Positions 1-9,997 are shown, counted from the stretch's first letter. The stretch: 64,000 bases of DNA from Haloterrigena salina JCM 13891 (GCF_000337495.1 NZ_AOIS01000036.1:17691-81690), one strand, 5' to 3'. Program-made: numbers and translations. Notes: generated by a model from the letters alone, not told the origin.

Positions 1-1767
1 GACGACGACCAGATCACCGACAGCGCGGCTCCGGACGCGGCCCAGGAGATCGACGCCGAGTCGGAGACGACGCCGGAGCCCGTCACCAGCGGTGCCGAAG
101 CGGTCGTCCGCGCGCTAGAAAACGCGGGCGTCGAACACGCCTTCGGCGTGCAGGGCGGGGCGATCATGCCCGTCTACGACGCCCTCTACGACTCGGAGAT
201 CTACCACGTGACGATGGCCCACGAGCAGGGCGCGGCCCACGCGGCCGACGCCTACGGCATCGTCTCGGGGAAGCCGGGGATCTGCCTGGCGACCTCCGGG
301 CCGGGCGCGACCAACCTCGTCACGGGGCTGGCCGACGCCGACATGGACTCGGATCCGATGATGGCCCTGACGGGCCAGGTGCCGACGGAGCTCGTCGGCA
401 ACGACGCCTTCCAGGAGACCGATACGACGGGCGTCACGACGCCGGTCACGAAGGATAACACCTTCTCGAGCCACTCGGACACCGTCGGCAGCGACGTCAG
501 CGAGGCGTTCGCCCTCGCCAGCGAGGGCCGACCGGGCCCGACGCTAGTCGACCTGCCCAAGGACGTGACCAACGGCGAGACCGACCGGGAGCCCGACGCG
601 CCGTCGGTGCCCGAGACCTACGAGGTCCAGGAGCGAGCCGACGAGGAGATCGTCGCGGCCGCGGCCGAACGCATCGAGAACTCGAACAGGCCCGCCATGC
701 TGCTGGGCGGCGGCGTCATCAAGGGCGAGGCCAGCGAGGCCTGCCGCGAGTTCGCCATCGAACACGAGATTCCGGTCATCACCACGATGCCCGGCATCGG
801 TGCCTTCCCCGAGGATCACGAGCTCTCGTTGGAGATGGCGGGGATGCACGGCACCGGCTACGCCAACATGGCGATCACCCACTGCGACACGCTGATCGGG
901 ATCGGGACGCGGTTCGACGACCGCCTGACCGGCGGCATCGAGACCTTCGCGCCCGACGCGGAGCTCATCCACGTCGACATCGACCCCGCGGAGATCTCGA
1001 AGAACATTCACGCGGACTACCCGCTGATCGGCGACGCCGCGACCGTCGTCGAACAGCTGGCCGAGGCGGTCGACGAGTCGCCCGAGGCCACGAAATGGCG
1101 CGCGCAGTGCCAGCAGTGGAAGTCCGACTACTCGATGGCCTACGACGCGCCCGAGGACGAGCCGCTCCAGCCGGAGTTCGTCGTCGAAGCCTTAGACGAG
1201 GCGACCGACGACGACACCATCGTGACGACCGGCGTCGGCCAACACCAGATGTGGGCCTGCCAGTACTGGACCTACACCGAGCCCCGAACGTGGGTCTCGA
1301 GTCACGGACTCGGGACGATGGGCTACGGGCTGCCGGCGGCGATCGGCGCCCGAATCGCGGCCGACGACGATCAGGACGTCGTCTGTTTCGACGGCGACGG
1401 CTCGTTCCTGATGACGCTGCAGGGTCTCTCGGTCGCGGTCCGCGAGAACCTGGACATCACGGTCGCCGTGCTCAACAACGAGTACATCGGGATGGTCCGA
1501 CAGTGGCAGGACGCCTTCTTCGAGGGCCGCCACTCCGCGTCGGACTACCACTGGATGCCCGAGTTCGACAAGCTCGCCGAGGCCTTCGGCGCGGCCGGCT
1601 TCCGCATCGACGACTACGACGAGGTCGCCGACACCATCGAGGAGGCGCTTTCCTACGACGGCCCCTCGGTGATCGACGTCCACATCGATCCCGAGGCCAA
1701 CGTCTTCCCGATGGTTCCGAGCGGCGGCGACAACGGACAGTTCGCACTGACGGAGGATCAGCTATGA
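1..1767 (+). CDS. ilvB: Acetolactate synthase large (catalytic) subunit, 5' end cut by window
   Basis: First common step of valine, leucine and isoleucine synthesis: condenses two pyruvates, or pyruvate with 2-oxobutyrate, using thiamine diphosphate, FAD and Mg2+ in the cytoplasm. The reading frame is open from base 1, so the true start lies upstream. The visible part has the TPP-enzyme N-domain (GATNLVTGLADA, about residues 100-112 of the visible frame), the FAD-binding middle domain, and the C-terminal TPP/Mg motif GDGSFLMT followed by NNEYIGMVRQWQ. It ends in an ATGA overlap with ilvN, indicating translational coupling of the two subunits. The acidic stretch before the first conserved block (about 30 residues) is typical of a haloarchaeal N-terminal extension. 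Identity is secure. Confidence 0.96.
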   Translation, partial: DDDQITDSAAPDAAQEIDAESETTPEPVTSGAEAVVRALENAGVEHAFGVQGGAIMPVYDALYDSEIYHVTMAHEQGAAHAADAYGIVSGKPGICLATSGPGATNLVTGLADADMDSDPMMALTGQVPTELVGNDAFQETDTTGVTTPVTKDNTFSSHSDTVGSDVSEAFALASEGRPGPTLVDLPKDVTNGETDREPDAPSVPETYEVQERADEEIVAAAAERIENSNRPAMLLGGGVIKGEASEACREFAIEHEIPVITTMPGIGAFPEDHELSLEMAGMHGTGYANMAITHCDTLIGIGTRFDDRLTGGIETFAPDAELIHVDIDPAEISKNIHADYPLIGDAATVVEQLAEAVDESPEATKWRAQCQQWKSDYSMAYDAPEDEPLQPEFVVEALDEATDDDTIVTTGVGQHQMWACQYWTYTEPRTWVSSHGLGTMGYGLPAAIGARIAADDDQDVVCFDGDGSFLMTLQGLSVAVRENLDITVAVLNNEYIGMVRQWQDAFFEGRHSASDYHWMPEFDKLAEAFGAAGFRIDDYDEVADTIEEALSYDGPSVIDVHIDPEANVFPMVPSGGDNGQFALTEDQL

Positions 1768-2429
1768 AGCGCGGATTAGAAGGACCACCGCCGGAGGACC
1801 GACCGACCCCCGCGGGTCGACGCAACAAGCAGGGCATTCGCATCGACCCCGAGGTTGAAGCGACCCACGAGCCCCGGCGTACCGTGATCTCCGCGCTGGT
1901 CGCCCACGAGCCCGGCGTGCTCTCGGACGTCTCGGGGCTGTTCTCGAGGCGACAGTTCAACATCGAGAGCCTGACCGTCGGGCCGACGAAAGACGAGGAC
2001 CGCGCGCGGATCACGGTCGTCGTCGAGGAGCCCGATCCGGGCATCGACCAGATCAAGAAACAGCTGCGCAAGCTCGTGCCGGTGATCTCGGTGCGCGAAC
2101 TCGAGCCCGACGCGATGCAGCGGGAGCTGGCGTTGATCAAGGTCGACGCCGAGGATCCCGCACAGGTCAGCGCCGTCGCGGACATGTACGACGCGACGAC
2201 CGTCGACTCGAGTACCGAGACGGCGACCTTCGAGATCACGGGCGCGCGCCAGAAGATCGAGGCAGCGATCGACACGTTCGGCCAGTTCGGGATCCGGGAA
2301 ATCTCCCGAACCGGGACGACGGCGCTCGCTCGCGGCACCGAGGAGACCGCGGCAGCCGCGAACGCGACTGAATCGACCGCCACCGAGGCGAACCGCGACG
2401 AACCATACCAGACAGCAAACGATGACTGA
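1764..2429 (+). CDS. ilvN: Acetolactate synthase small (regulatory) subunit
   Basis: Regulatory partner of IlvB that in known enzymes confers valine feedback inhibition and raises activity. 221 residues from an ATG that overlaps the ilvB stop as ATGA and is preceded by GGAGG. An ACT domain begins near residue 39 ([20 protein letters not shown], then [20 protein letters not shown]), followed by the second ACT-like IlvN C-terminal domain. The first 38 residues and the last 35 (Ala/Glu/Thr-rich) are haloarchaeal extensions. The coding region overlaps ilvC by 8 nt. Identity is secure; valine sensitivity is inferred from the family. Confidence 0.94.
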   Translation: MKRGLEGPPPEDRPTPAGRRNKQGIRIDPEVEATHEPRRTVISALVAHEPGVLSDVSGLFSRRQFNIESLTVGPTKDEDRARITVVVEEPDPGIDQIKKQLRKLVPVISVRELEPDAMQRELALIKVDAEDPAQVSAVADMYDATTVDSSTETATFEITGARQKIEAAIDTFGQFGIREISRTGTTALARGTEETAAAANATESTATEANRDEPYQTANDD

Positions 2430-3480
2430 CGAATTCACCACCGACATCTACTACGACGACGACGCAGAGGTATCGACGCTCGACGACGAGACCGTGGCTG
2501 TGCTTGGCTACGGCAGCCAGGGCCACGCCCACGCGCTGAACCTCCACGACAGCGGGGTCGACGTGGTCGTCGGCCTCCGCGAGGGGTCGTCCTCGCGCTC
2601 GGCCGCCGAAGCCGACGGTCTCGAGGTCGCGACGCCGGCCGACGCCGTCGCCCAGGCCTCCTACGTCTCCGTGCTGGTGCCTGACACCGTCCAGTCGGAC
2701 GTCTACGAGAACGCCATCGAACCCAACCTCGAGGCGGGGGACACGCTGCAGTTCGCCCACGGGCTGAACATCCACTACAACCAGATCCAGCCCCCCGAGG
2801 GCGTCGACGTGACGATGGTCGCGCCGAAGAGCCCGGGCCACCTCGTCCGCCGGAACTACGAGAACGACGAGGGGACCCCCGGCCTGCTGGCGATCTACCA
2901 GGACACCACCGGCGACGCCGAGGAACGCGCGCTCGCCTACGCGAAGGGGATCGGCTGCACGCGCGCCGGCGTCATCGAGACGACGTTCCAGGAGGAGGTC
3001 GAGTCGGACCTCTTCGGCGAGCAGGCCGTCCTCTGTGGCGGCGTCACCTCGCTGGTCAAACACGGCTACGAGACGCTCGTCGACGCGGGCTACTCGCCGG
3101 AGATTGCCTACTTCGAGTGTCTCAACGAGCTCAAACTGATCGTCGACCTGATGTACGAAGGCGGGAACATGGAGATGTGGAACTCCGTCTCCGACACCGC
3201 CGAGTACGGCGGGCTCACCCGCGGCGACCGGATCGTCGACGAGTCGGTTCGTGAGAACATGGAAGAGGTCCTCGAGGAGGTCCAGAACGGCGAGTTCACG
3301 CGCGAGTGGATCGTCGAGAACCAGGCCGGTCGACCCAGCTACAGCCAGCTTCGACAGGCCGAGCAGGAACACGACATCGAGGAGGTCGGCGGCCGACTGC
3401 GCGACCTGTTCGCCTGGGCCGAGGAGGAAGAGCAAGCGGAAGACGAAGACGAGTCCGTCCAGGTGCAGGCGGACGACTAA
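2422..3480 (+). CDS. ilvC: Ketol-acid reductoisomerase (NADP+)
   Basis: Second step of branched-chain amino acid synthesis: isomerisation and NADPH-dependent reduction of acetolactate or acetohydroxybutyrate. 352 residues, the length of class I enzymes. The Rossmann motif [17 protein letters not shown] lies at about residues 30-46, and the active-site region [11 protein letters not shown] and [19 protein letters not shown] carries the Mg2+-binding acidic residues. The C-terminus (about the last 20 residues) is an acidic Glu/Asp tail beyond the usual fold. It starts inside the end of ilvN (8-nt overlap), so ilvBNC are read as one operon. Confidence 0.97.
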   Translation: MTDEFTTDIYYDDDAEVSTLDDETVAVLGYGSQGHAHALNLHDSGVDVVVGLREGSSSRSAAEADGLEVATPADAVAQASYVSVLVPDTVQSDVYENAIEPNLEAGDTLQFAHGLNIHYNQIQPPEGVDVTMVAPKSPGHLVRRNYENDEGTPGLLAIYQDTTGDAEERALAYAKGIGCTRAGVIETTFQEEVESDLFGEQAVLCGGVTSLVKHGYETLVDAGYSPEIAYFECLNELKLIVDLMYEGGNMEMWNSVSDTAEYGGLTRGDRIVDESVRENMEEVLEEVQNGEFTREWIVENQAGRPSYSQLRQAEQEHDIEEVGGRLRDLFAWAEEEEQAEDEDESVQVQADD

Positions 3481-3496
3481 CGACAGGACACCACCA

Positions 3497-3817
3497 ATGA
3501 ACGAGAACGAAACGACATCCGAGACGATGGCCGACGTCAGCCACACCAACCCCTACACGGGGGAGACGGTCGGTCGGCTGTTCAGTCGCGGGCCGACGGT
3601 CGTCGCCGACGGCGGTGAGCCGAGCGAAACGAGGCGAACGACGGAAGGCCGCGGGTCTTCCGGAAGCGAGCGAGACGCGACCGGCTCGAGTGAACGCACG
3701 GACGAGCGATCGAACGACACGATGGCGGACGTGGATCATACGCCGCCACAGGACGCCGAAGACGCGAACCGCGTCTTCGAGCGCGGACGGGACCACCCCG
3801 TAGAGGACGAGGAATGA
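3497..3817 (+). CDS. Small unknown protein of the ilv-leu operon with an internally duplicated MADV-H motif
   Basis: 106 residues, no enzyme family recognised. It starts 16 nt after ilvC and overlaps leuC by ATGA, so it is co-translated with pathway enzymes. Two copies of a short motif are visible: residues 11-33 ([12 protein letters not shown].. then GRLFSRGP) and residues 76-99 (MADVDHTPP.. then NRVFERGRD), separated by a 40-residue low-complexity Glu/Arg/Ser/Thr linker. Each copy reads MADV-x-HT-x-P followed by R(L/V)F-x-RG. I recall an uncharacterised protein at the same place in other haloarchaeal ilv-leu clusters (from memory, not checked). Possible roles are an assembly factor for the LeuCD iron-sulfur isomerase or a regulator; neither is shown by the sequence. 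Confidence 0.75.
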   Translation: MNENETTSETMADVSHTNPYTGETVGRLFSRGPTVVADGGEPSETRRTTEGRGSSGSERDATGSSERTDERSNDTMADVDHTPPQDAEDANRVFERGRDHPVEDEE

Positions 3818-5235
3818 GCGAGGGCACACTGTACGACAAGGTCTGGGATCGACACAAAGTCACCACGCTGCCGACGGGACAGGATCAGCTGTTCGTCGGA
3901 CTCCACCTCATCCACGAGGTCACGAGTCCGCAGGCGTTCGGGATGCTCCGCGAGCGCGACCTCGAGGTCGCCTACCCCGAACTGACCCACGCGACGGTCG
4001 ATCACATCGTCCCGACGGCCGATCAGTCCCGACCCTACGAGGAGGACGCGGCCGAAGAGATGATGGCCGAACTCGAGGAGAACGTCCGCGAGGCGGGCAT
4101 CGACTTTTCGGACCCGACGACGGGCGATCAGGGGATCGTCCACGTCATCGGACCGGAGCAGGGACTGACCCAGCCCGGCAAGACGATCGTCTGTGGCGAC
4201 AGCCACACCTCCACCCACGGCGCCTTCGGCGCGCTCGCGTTCGGGATTGGGACCTCCCAGATCCGCGACGTGCTCGCGACGGGCACCGTCGCGATGGAGA
4301 AACAGAAGGTCCGCAAGATCCAGGTCGACGGCGAACTCGGCGACGGCGTCGAGGCCAAGGACATCATCCTCGAGATCATCCGTCGTCTGGGCACCGAGGG
4401 CGGCGTCGGCTACGTCTACGAGTACGCCGGCGAGGCCATCGAGAGCCTCGGCATGGAAGGTCGCATGTCGATCTGTAACATGTCGATTGAGGGCGGCGCC
4501 CGCGCGGGCTACGTCAACCCCGACGAGACCACCTACGAGTGGCTCGAGGAGACGGACTACTTCCAGGAGAACCCGGAGAAGTTCGAGGAACTCAAACCGT
4601 ACTGGGAGTCGATCCGGAGCGACGAGACGGCAGAGTACGACGACGTCGTCCACATCGACGCGAACGAACTCGAGCCGGTCGTCACCTGGGGGACCACGCC
4701 CGGCCAGGGCGTCGGCGTCACCGAGCCGATTCCGGCTCCCGAGGACCTGCCCGAAGACAAACAGGATACGGCCCGGCGCGCCCAGGAACACATGCGCGTC
4801 GAACCCGGCGACACGATGGAGGGCTACGACATCGACGTCGCCTTCCTCGGTTCCTGTACGAACGCACGCCTGCCCGACCTGCGACGTGCCGCCGAGATCG
4901 TCGAGGGACGGCAGGTCGACGATGACGTCCGCGCACTGGTCGTCCCCGGCAGCCAGCGCGTTCAGGAAGCCGCAAAGGAGGAAGGACTGAAAGACATCTT
5001 CGAGGAGGCCGGTTTCGAGTGGCGAAACGCCGGCTGTTCGATGTGTCTCGGCATGAACGAGGACCAACTCGAGGGCGACGAGGCCAGCGCCTCCTCGTCG
5101 AACCGGAACTTCGTCGGCCGACAGGGCTCGAAGGACGGTCGAACCGTCCTGATGAACCCGCAGATGGTCGCCGCGGCGGCGGTCACCGGGGAAGTCTCTG
5201 ACGTACGTGATCTGAAAGAGGTGACCGCGGCATGA
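3814..5235 (+). CDS. leuC: 3-isopropylmalate dehydratase large subunit
   Basis: Aconitase-family [4Fe-4S] enzyme which, with LeuD, isomerises 2-isopropylmalate to 3-isopropylmalate in leucine synthesis. 473 residues, full length. Cluster ligands are visible in [10 protein letters not shown] (near residue 348) and [10 protein letters not shown] (near residues 407-416). The substrate and cluster region [22 protein letters not shown] (in two parts) is present near residues 128-149. The start overlaps the preceding small gene as ATGA and the end overlaps leuD as ATGA. Homoaconitase is an alternative by fold, but the leuD and leuB context favours leucine. Confidence 0.95.
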   Translation: MSEGTLYDKVWDRHKVTTLPTGQDQLFVGLHLIHEVTSPQAFGMLRERDLEVAYPELTHATVDHIVPTADQSRPYEEDAAEEMMAELEENVREAGIDFSDPTTGDQGIVHVIGPEQGLTQPGKTIVCGDSHTSTHGAFGALAFGIGTSQIRDVLATGTVAMEKQKVRKIQVDGELGDGVEAKDIILEIIRRLGTEGGVGYVYEYAGEAIESLGMEGRMSICNMSIEGGARAGYVNPDETTYEWLEETDYFQENPEKFEELKPYWESIRSDETAEYDDVVHIDANELEPVVTWGTTPGQGVGVTEPIPAPEDLPEDKQDTARRAQEHMRVEPGDTMEGYDIDVAFLGSCTNARLPDLRRAAEIVEGRQVDDDVRALVVPGSQRVQEAAKEEGLKDIFEEAGFEWRNAGCSMCLGMNEDQLEGDEASASSSNRNFVGRQGSKDGRTVLMNPQMVAAAAVTGEVSDVRDLKEVTAA

Positions 5236-5963
5236 GCCGCGAGGATGAGCGAAGCGAGTCCTCGGAACGCGCGAGCGGGGAGGAACGACCCGCGAGCGAC
5301 GCCGAGGTTCGGGAGATCCGAACCGACGGCGGCGACGAAGTCGAGATTCCCGAGGTCACCCACGTCTCCGGCTCGGGCGTCCCGATTCGGGGCAACGACA
5401 TCGACACCGACCAGATCATCCCGGCGCGGTTCATGAAGGTCGTCACCTTCGACGGACTGGGCGAGTTCGCGTTCTTCGACGTCCGGTTCGACGACGACGA
5501 CAACCCCAAGGACCACCCGATGAACGAGGACCGATTCCAGGACTCCTCGGTGATGGTAGTCAACAGCAACTTCGGCTGTGGCTCCTCGCGCGAGCACGCG
5601 CCCCAGGCCCTGATGCGCTGGGGGATCGACGCGATCATCGGCGAGAGCTTCGCCGAGATTTTCGCTGGCAACTGTCTGGCCCTCGGAATCCCGACCGTCA
5701 CGGCCGACAGCGAGACGATCCAGGATCTCCAGGACTGGGTCGACGAGAACCCCGACGGCGAGATCGACATCGACGTCGAGGCCGAGGAGGTCACCTACGG
5801 CGACACCACGATCGACGTCACCGTCGACGACGCCCAGCGCAAGGCGCTCGTCGAGGGTGTCTGGGACACGACGGCGCTGATGAAGTCCAACGCCGGAGAA
5901 GTGCGGAAGAAGGCCGCGGAGCTTCCCTACGTCGAGGACGCGGCGATTCCCGAAGCCGAGTAA
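5232..5963 (+). CDS. leuD: 3-isopropylmalate dehydratase small subunit
   Basis: Swivelling domain of isopropylmalate isomerase, which closes the active site formed by LeuC. 243 residues. The family core begins near residue 50 with [14 protein letters not shown] and contains [15 protein letters not shown] (about residues 113-127), the signature substrate-binding loop. The first roughly 45 residues are a charged, low-complexity extension not present in bacterial LeuD (about 200 residues); a later start would remove it, but the ATG chosen overlaps leuC as ATGA behind a GAGGTGA ribosome-binding site, supporting this one. No gene follows directly; leuB lies 4.3 kb downstream. Confidence 0.94.
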   Translation: MSREDERSESSERASGEERPASDAEVREIRTDGGDEVEIPEVTHVSGSGVPIRGNDIDTDQIIPARFMKVVTFDGLGEFAFFDVRFDDDDNPKDHPMNEDRFQDSSVMVVNSNFGCGSSREHAPQALMRWGIDAIIGESFAEIFAGNCLALGIPTVTADSETIQDLQDWVDENPDGEIDIDVEAEEVTYGDTTIDVTVDDAQRKALVEGVWDTTALMKSNAGEVRKKAAELPYVEDAAIPEAE

Positions 5964-6202
5964 CGCGCTCGAATCACTCTCGTTCGCCGTTTTCCGTTCA
6001 CTGAAACCGTAGCTAGAGACATCGCGATCTCCCGTTCGCACGTCCGGTGCGTTCGCCGTCGCTCGAGCGTTCGAATTCGGGGCGATTCGATCGCTCCCTC
6101 GAGCGGTTCGCCACCTGGCCCGAGCGATTCGCTATCACACCGGCAGCGGCAGGTCCGTGCCGACATCGCTACCGCTTTCGGCGCCAGTCCGCAACGACAG
6201 GT

Positions 6203-7117
6203 ATGTCTCGGAACCGTGATATCGCGATGTTTCTGTCCTTGGCCGTGCTGTGGGGGTTCTCCTTTCCGGCGATTTCGGTCGGCCTCGAGTCGCTCCCGCC
6301 GTTGCTCTTCGCGGCCGCCCGGTACGATATCGCCGCCGTCCTGTTGCTGACGGCGGCCGCCGTCCGCGTCGAGAAGTGGCGACCGACCGCCCGGAACGAC
6401 CTCGCGGCGGTCGCGGGCGGCGGCGTCTTCCTCATCGCGGGGAACGGGCTGCTCTTCCTCGGCCAGCAGACGGTCCCCAGCGGCGTCGCCGCGATCCTGC
6501 AGGGGCTGGTGCCAATCCTGACCGCGCTGTGGGCGATCCCGCTGCTGGGCGAGCGGCTCTCGGGGCTCGGGGCCGTCGGCGCCGCCGTCGGTTTCTTCGG
6601 CGTCGGGCTGGTCGTCCAGCCCGATCCCGGAAACCTCCTCGCGGGCGACACCGGCGCGCGGCTGCTCATCGTCGGGCAGGTCTGTAGCGTCGCGCTCGGC
6701 GGCGTCCTGATCCAGCGGGCCGGCCCGACCCTCGAGCAGCTGCCGCTGGTCGGCTGGTCAATGCTCGTCGGCGGCCTCGTCCTCCACGCCGTCAGCCTCG
6801 GCCGGGGCGAGGGACCCGGCGCCGCCGCGATCGGTCCCGTCTCGCTGACCGCCCTGCTCTACCTCGGGATCTTCGCGACCGCCGTCGCCTTTATGATCTA
6901 CTTCACGATCCTCGAGGAACACGGCGCGTTCGAGGCGGCGCTGATCGGCTACCTGGTGCCGATCGTCGCGACCGTCGCGGGCGTCGTCCTGCTCGGCGAG
7001 TCGATCGGCGCGCTGACGATCGCCGGCTTCGCGCTCGTCGCGGTCGGCTTCGCCCTGCTCAAGCGCCGAACCATCGCCGACGCGGTGGGGCTCTCGACGG
7101 GAATTGGTACGCCGTGA
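6203..7117 (+). CDS. DMT-superfamily (EamA) transporter
   Basis: 304-residue integral membrane protein with about ten hydrophobic helices in two homologous five-helix halves, as in EamA/RhaT drug and metabolite exporters. The N-terminal half begins FLSLAVLWGFSFPAISVGLESLPPL (in two parts), the classical EamA pattern, and the first half ends LGERLSGLGAVGAAVGFFGV; the second half repeats it (LLGESIGALTIAGFALVAVGFALL). The ATG at 6203 is chosen because the frame upstream is Arg-rich and non-membrane. Substrate cannot be told from sequence. It sits between leuD and the minus-strand GH3 gene, so it is not obviously part of the leucine operon. Confidence 0.85.
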   Translation: MSRNRDIAMFLSLAVLWGFSFPAISVGLESLPPLLFAAARYDIAAVLLLTAAAVRVEKWRPTARNDLAAVAGGGVFLIAGNGLLFLGQQTVPSGVAAILQGLVPILTALWAIPLLGERLSGLGAVGAAVGFFGVGLVVQPDPGNLLAGDTGARLLIVGQVCSVALGGVLIQRAGPTLEQLPLVGWSMLVGGLVLHAVSLGRGEGPGAAAIGPVSLTALLYLGIFATAVAFMIYFTILEEHGAFEAALIGYLVPIVATVAGVVLLGESIGALTIAGFALVAVGFALLKRRTIADAVGLSTGIGTP

Positions 7118-7153
7118 CGACCCGACTGCGACGGTCCGCACGGTGACGGCCGA

Positions 7154-7354
7154 CTACTCCTCGGCGGCCCCGTCCTCGGTCGAGCCGACGGTCCGCTTGG
7201 CAGCCAGTAATCCGCCGACCGTACCCGCGATTCCGGCCGGGATGCCGAATTCGGGGTGCCGTCGTCCGCATCGGTGTCATCGTCCGTGTCGTTTCGGTCG
7301 TCGGTGTCGTCCGTCACTTCCTCGTCGTTTCCGTCGTTCGTTGCCTCCCTTCTC
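7154..7354 (-). pseudogene. Displaced 3' tail of the GH3 gene (linker and C-terminal segment in shifted frames)
   Basis: Downstream of the GH3 conserved region the expected continuation is present but in other frames. In one minus-strand frame there is an acidic linker (NDGNDEEVTDDTDD..., ending DADDGT, about 7250-7346); in the third frame follows PEFGIPAGIAGTVGGLLAAKR and a short acidic end that stops at 7154-7156. Removing one G from the GGG run (plus-strand CCC at 7347-7349) and adding one C to the CCCC run (plus-strand GGGG at 7253-7256) would fuse all three parts. The GH3 frame as it stands instead ends in an Arg/Lys-rich tail that is very unlike a haloarchaeal protein. Either real decay or sequencing indels. 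Confidence 0.65.
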
Positions 7355-9877
7355 TTCCTCGAGGACGGTCGCCAGCTCCTCGTCGACCTCGAAAGAGCCC
7401 TCGAGGCGGAGATCGCGAGACGACCGACCGACGGCGACTTCGAACGCGCCGGGTTCGACGACCCACTCGCCGTCGTCGGCGTCGTAGAACGCGAGGTTGT
7501 CGCGGTTGACGCGGAGCGTCACCCGTTCGCTCTCGCCGGCGTCGACGGCGACCTTCTCGATCGCGGCGAGCTCTCGCTGCGGGCGATCGACGCTCGCGTC
7601 GACGTCACTGACGTACAGCTGGACGGCCTCTCTCCCGCCGTAGTCGCCGTCGTTCGCGACGGTGAGGGAGACGTCGAGGCCGTCGTCGTCCGCCGCCAGC
7701 TCGAGGTCCGAGTAGGCGAACTCGGCGTACGACTCGCCGTGTCCGAAGGGGAACAGCGGCTCGACGTCGCGTTCGTCGAAGTGACGGTAGCCGACGAAGA
7801 CGCCCTCGTCGTAGTACACCGTTCCGTCGATGCCGGGGTACGCCCGCGCGTCGTTGGGGACGACGTCGATTTCGCCGGGGAGGTAGTCCTCGAGGTTCCG
7901 TGCGAACGTCACCGGCGACTTTCCGGACGGCGTCGTCCGTCCGAACAGGAGCTTCCCGACGGCGGTGCCGGCCTCCTGGCCGGGGAACCAGAGCTGGAGG
8001 ATCGACGGGACCGAATCGACCCACGGCATCGCGACCGGCGATTCGGTGTTGAGGAGGACGACGGTCTCCTCGTTCGCGTCGGCGACGCGCTCGACGAGCG
8101 CGTTCTGGTTGCTCGGGAGTCCGAACTGGACGCGGTCGTCGCCGTAGTCGGTGTTCGACTGCGCGAGCACGACGGCCGCGTCGGCGTCGCCGGCGGCCGC
8201 GACCGCGTCGTCGAGCGCGCTCGGCGGGTTCCACTCGAGTCGCACTGGTGAGCCGCCGACCGCTTCGACGCGGACGTCGTATTCGACACCCTCCTCGAGG
8301 TCGACCGCGATTCGGACGGTGTTCGGGCCGGCGAATCCACCGCCTAGGTTCTCCGTTACGACGTCGCCATCGAGGAACAGCGTACTCTCGCCCTGGCTGG
8401 TGAGCGCGAACCCGAACGATCCCGATTCGGGCGCGGTAACCGTCCCTTCCCAGACGGCGGTCCCGGCGTCGCCGTCGAAGTCGACGGCCGAGACCGACCC
8501 GGTCTCGGTCGGTTCGCCGTCGACGTCGTCGCCGTCGTAGTACTCGTAGGCGAACCCGTCGTCGGCTTCGACGAGCTCTCGACGGTCCGTCCCGACGGCC
8601 GTCACGTCGACCTCCTTCCCGACGACCGCTTTGATACCGTCAACGGGGCCGCGACGGCGGATGGCCGGGACGGCGTCGCTCCCACCGACGTTGTACTTGA
8701 ACTCCTCCGGAGACGGGCCGACGAGCGCGATCTCGTCGACCTCGCGCTCGTCTAACGGGAGGACGTCGGACTCGTTTTTCAGGAGCACCGTCCCCTCTTC
8801 GGCCATCCGCTCGGCGAGTTCGAAATGCTCGTCGGTGCCGCGGGCGGGCTCGCTTCCGATCCGGTCGTCCTCGAGCGCGCCGATCTCGGCCTGCGACGTC
8901 AGCGTGCGGCGAGCCATCTCGTCGACGACGGACTCGTCGATATCGCCGGCCGCCACGGCTTCCGCCAGCGTCTCCCCGAAGTACTCCGCGCTCGGCATCT
9001 CCACGTCGAGTCCGGCCTCGGCGGCGTCGACCGTGCTGTGAGTTCCGCCCCAGTCCGAAACGACGAACCCGTCGAATCCCCACTCCGCTCTGAGTACGCC
9101 GGTCAGCAGCTCGCGGTGTTCCGAGGAGAAGGTCCCGTTGATCCGGTTGTACGCCGGCATGACCGCACCGGCGTCGCCCTCCCTGACGCCGGCCTCGAAC
9201 GGCGGGAGGTAGATCTCGCGGAGCGCCCGTTCGCCGACGCGCACGTCGTGTTCCGACGTCGAAAAGTAGTCGTAGACGTCGCCCGTCGCCCGCGTCTGGT
9301 TGTACGCGACGAAGTGTTTCAGCGTCGCGACGACCCCCTCGGACTGCACGGCGCCGGTGTACGCCGCGGCCATCCTCGAGGCGAGGTAGGGATCCTCGCC
9401 GTAGGTCTCGCCGGCGCGGCTGTGCAGCGGGACTCTGAAGGTGTCCATCGACGGCCCGAGGAGCACCGACACGTCGAGGGCCTTCGCCTCGCGGGCGATC
9501 GCTCGCCCCTCCGATTCGATCAGCGTCGGATCGAACGTCGCCGCCGCCGCGATCGGATGCGGAAAGTCCGTCGCGGGGTCGGCGGCGACGACGCCGGCCG
9601 GTGAGTCCGCCATCCCCATTCCGGGGACATCGAGCCGTTCGATACCCTGCAGATAGCCGGCGATTCCCTCCGGGCCGCCGTCGGCGCCGTGCGTTCGACT
9701 CACCTTCTCCTCGAGTGTCATTTCCTCGACGATCGATGCCGGATCGTCCTCCCCGGACACGGCACTCCCCGTACCGATCACTCCGAGGGACAGCCCTACC
9801 GATGCCAGGGCGCCGGTTTTCAGTGCGGTTCGTCTGGTAAGTCCCGATTCCGACCGAGACCGATTATCCTTACTCAT
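7277..9877 (-). CDS. Secreted glycoside hydrolase family 3 (beta-glucosidase-like) with PA14 insert; 3' end frameshifted
   Basis: 866 residues as read. A Tat signal TRRTALKTGALASVGLSLG sits at residues 14-32, so the enzyme is exported folded. The GH3 N-domain has MTLEEKVS near 53 and the nucleophile motif FVVSDWGG with Asp275; KHF (residues 187-189) and the preceding Arg/Asp contacts are kept. The GH3 C-domain is interrupted by a PA14 carbohydrate-binding domain at about residues 430-555, and a fibronectin III-like domain follows (about 730-840). Substrate is probably a beta-glucoside or xyloside oligomer, not resolvable here. The last 20 residues are Arg/Lys-rich and out of frame with the real tail (see the displaced tail entry). 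No sugar transporter or regulator is adjacent. Confidence 0.88.
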   Translation of the reverse strand: MSKDNRSRSESGLTRRTALKTGALASVGLSLGVIGTGSAVSGEDDPASIVEEMTLEEKVSRTHGADGGPEGIAGYLQGIERLDVPGMGMADSPAGVVAADPATDFPHPIAAAATFDPTLIESEGRAIAREAKALDVSVLLGPSMDTFRVPLHSRAGETYGEDPYLASRMAAAYTGAVQSEGVVATLKHFVAYNQTRATGDVYDYFSTSEHDVRVGERALREIYLPPFEAGVREGDAGAVMPAYNRINGTFSSEHRELLTGVLRAEWGFDGFVVSDWGGTHSTVDAAEAGLDVEMPSAEYFGETLAEAVAAGDIDESVVDEMARRTLTSQAEIGALEDDRIGSEPARGTDEHFELAERMAEEGTVLLKNESDVLPLDEREVDEIALVGPSPEEFKYNVGGSDAVPAIRRRGPVDGIKAVVGKEVDVTAVGTDRRELVEADDGFAYEYYDGDDVDGEPTETGSVSAVDFDGDAGTAVWEGTVTAPESGSFGFALTSQGESTLFLDGDVVTENLGGGFAGPNTVRIAVDLEEGVEYDVRVEAVGGSPVRLEWNPPSALDDAVAAAGDADAAVVLAQSNTDYGDDRVQFGLPSNQNALVERVADANEETVVLLNTESPVAMPWVDSVPSILQLWFPGQEAGTAVGKLLFGRTTPSGKSPVTFARNLEDYLPGEIDVVPNDARAYPGIDGTVYYDEGVFVGYRHFDERDVEPLFPFGHGESYAEFAYSDLELAADDDGLDVSLTVANDGDYGGREAVQLYVSDVDASVDRPQRELAAIEKVAVDAGESERVTLRVNRDNLAFYDADDGEWVVEPGAFEVAVGRSSRDLRLEGSFEVDEELATVLEEEKGGNERRKRRGSDGRHRRPKRHGR

Positions 9878-9903
9878 AGTTCAGGCACGATCATTTACAA
9901 AGA

Positions 9904-9915
9904 TGTTAATAAATA
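9904..9915 (-). promoter_or_regulatory. TATA-like element of the GH3 gene
   Basis: On the minus strand an AT block TATTTATTAACA lies about 32 nt before the GH3 start codon, in an otherwise GC-rich genome, the expected place for an archaeal TATA box with a very short leader. Confidence 0.5.
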
Positions 9916-9977
9916 TTCACGGTAGATTGGGCAGTGTTGACACTATTCAGGAAGTAACGACCGATCCGATCCATTAT

Positions 9978-9997
9978 TTAACTTGATAGGTAGTTAA
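9978..9997. repeat. Inverted repeat TTAACT-N8-AGTTAA in the GH3/leuB intergenic region
   Basis: Perfect 6-bp arms with an 8-nt spacer inside an AT-rich stretch of the 356-bp gap (9878-10233) between the divergent GH3 gene and leuB. It could be an operator for either gene. The rest of the gap shows only GC-rich unstructured DNA and a TATA-like CTCTTTT about 25 nt before leuB. No gene is supported in it. Confidence 0.35.

Noticed and set aside
3736..5067. 443-codon open frame antisense to leuC
   Set aside because: Composition follows the third positions of leuC and it has no family motif; a shadow of a GC-rich gene.
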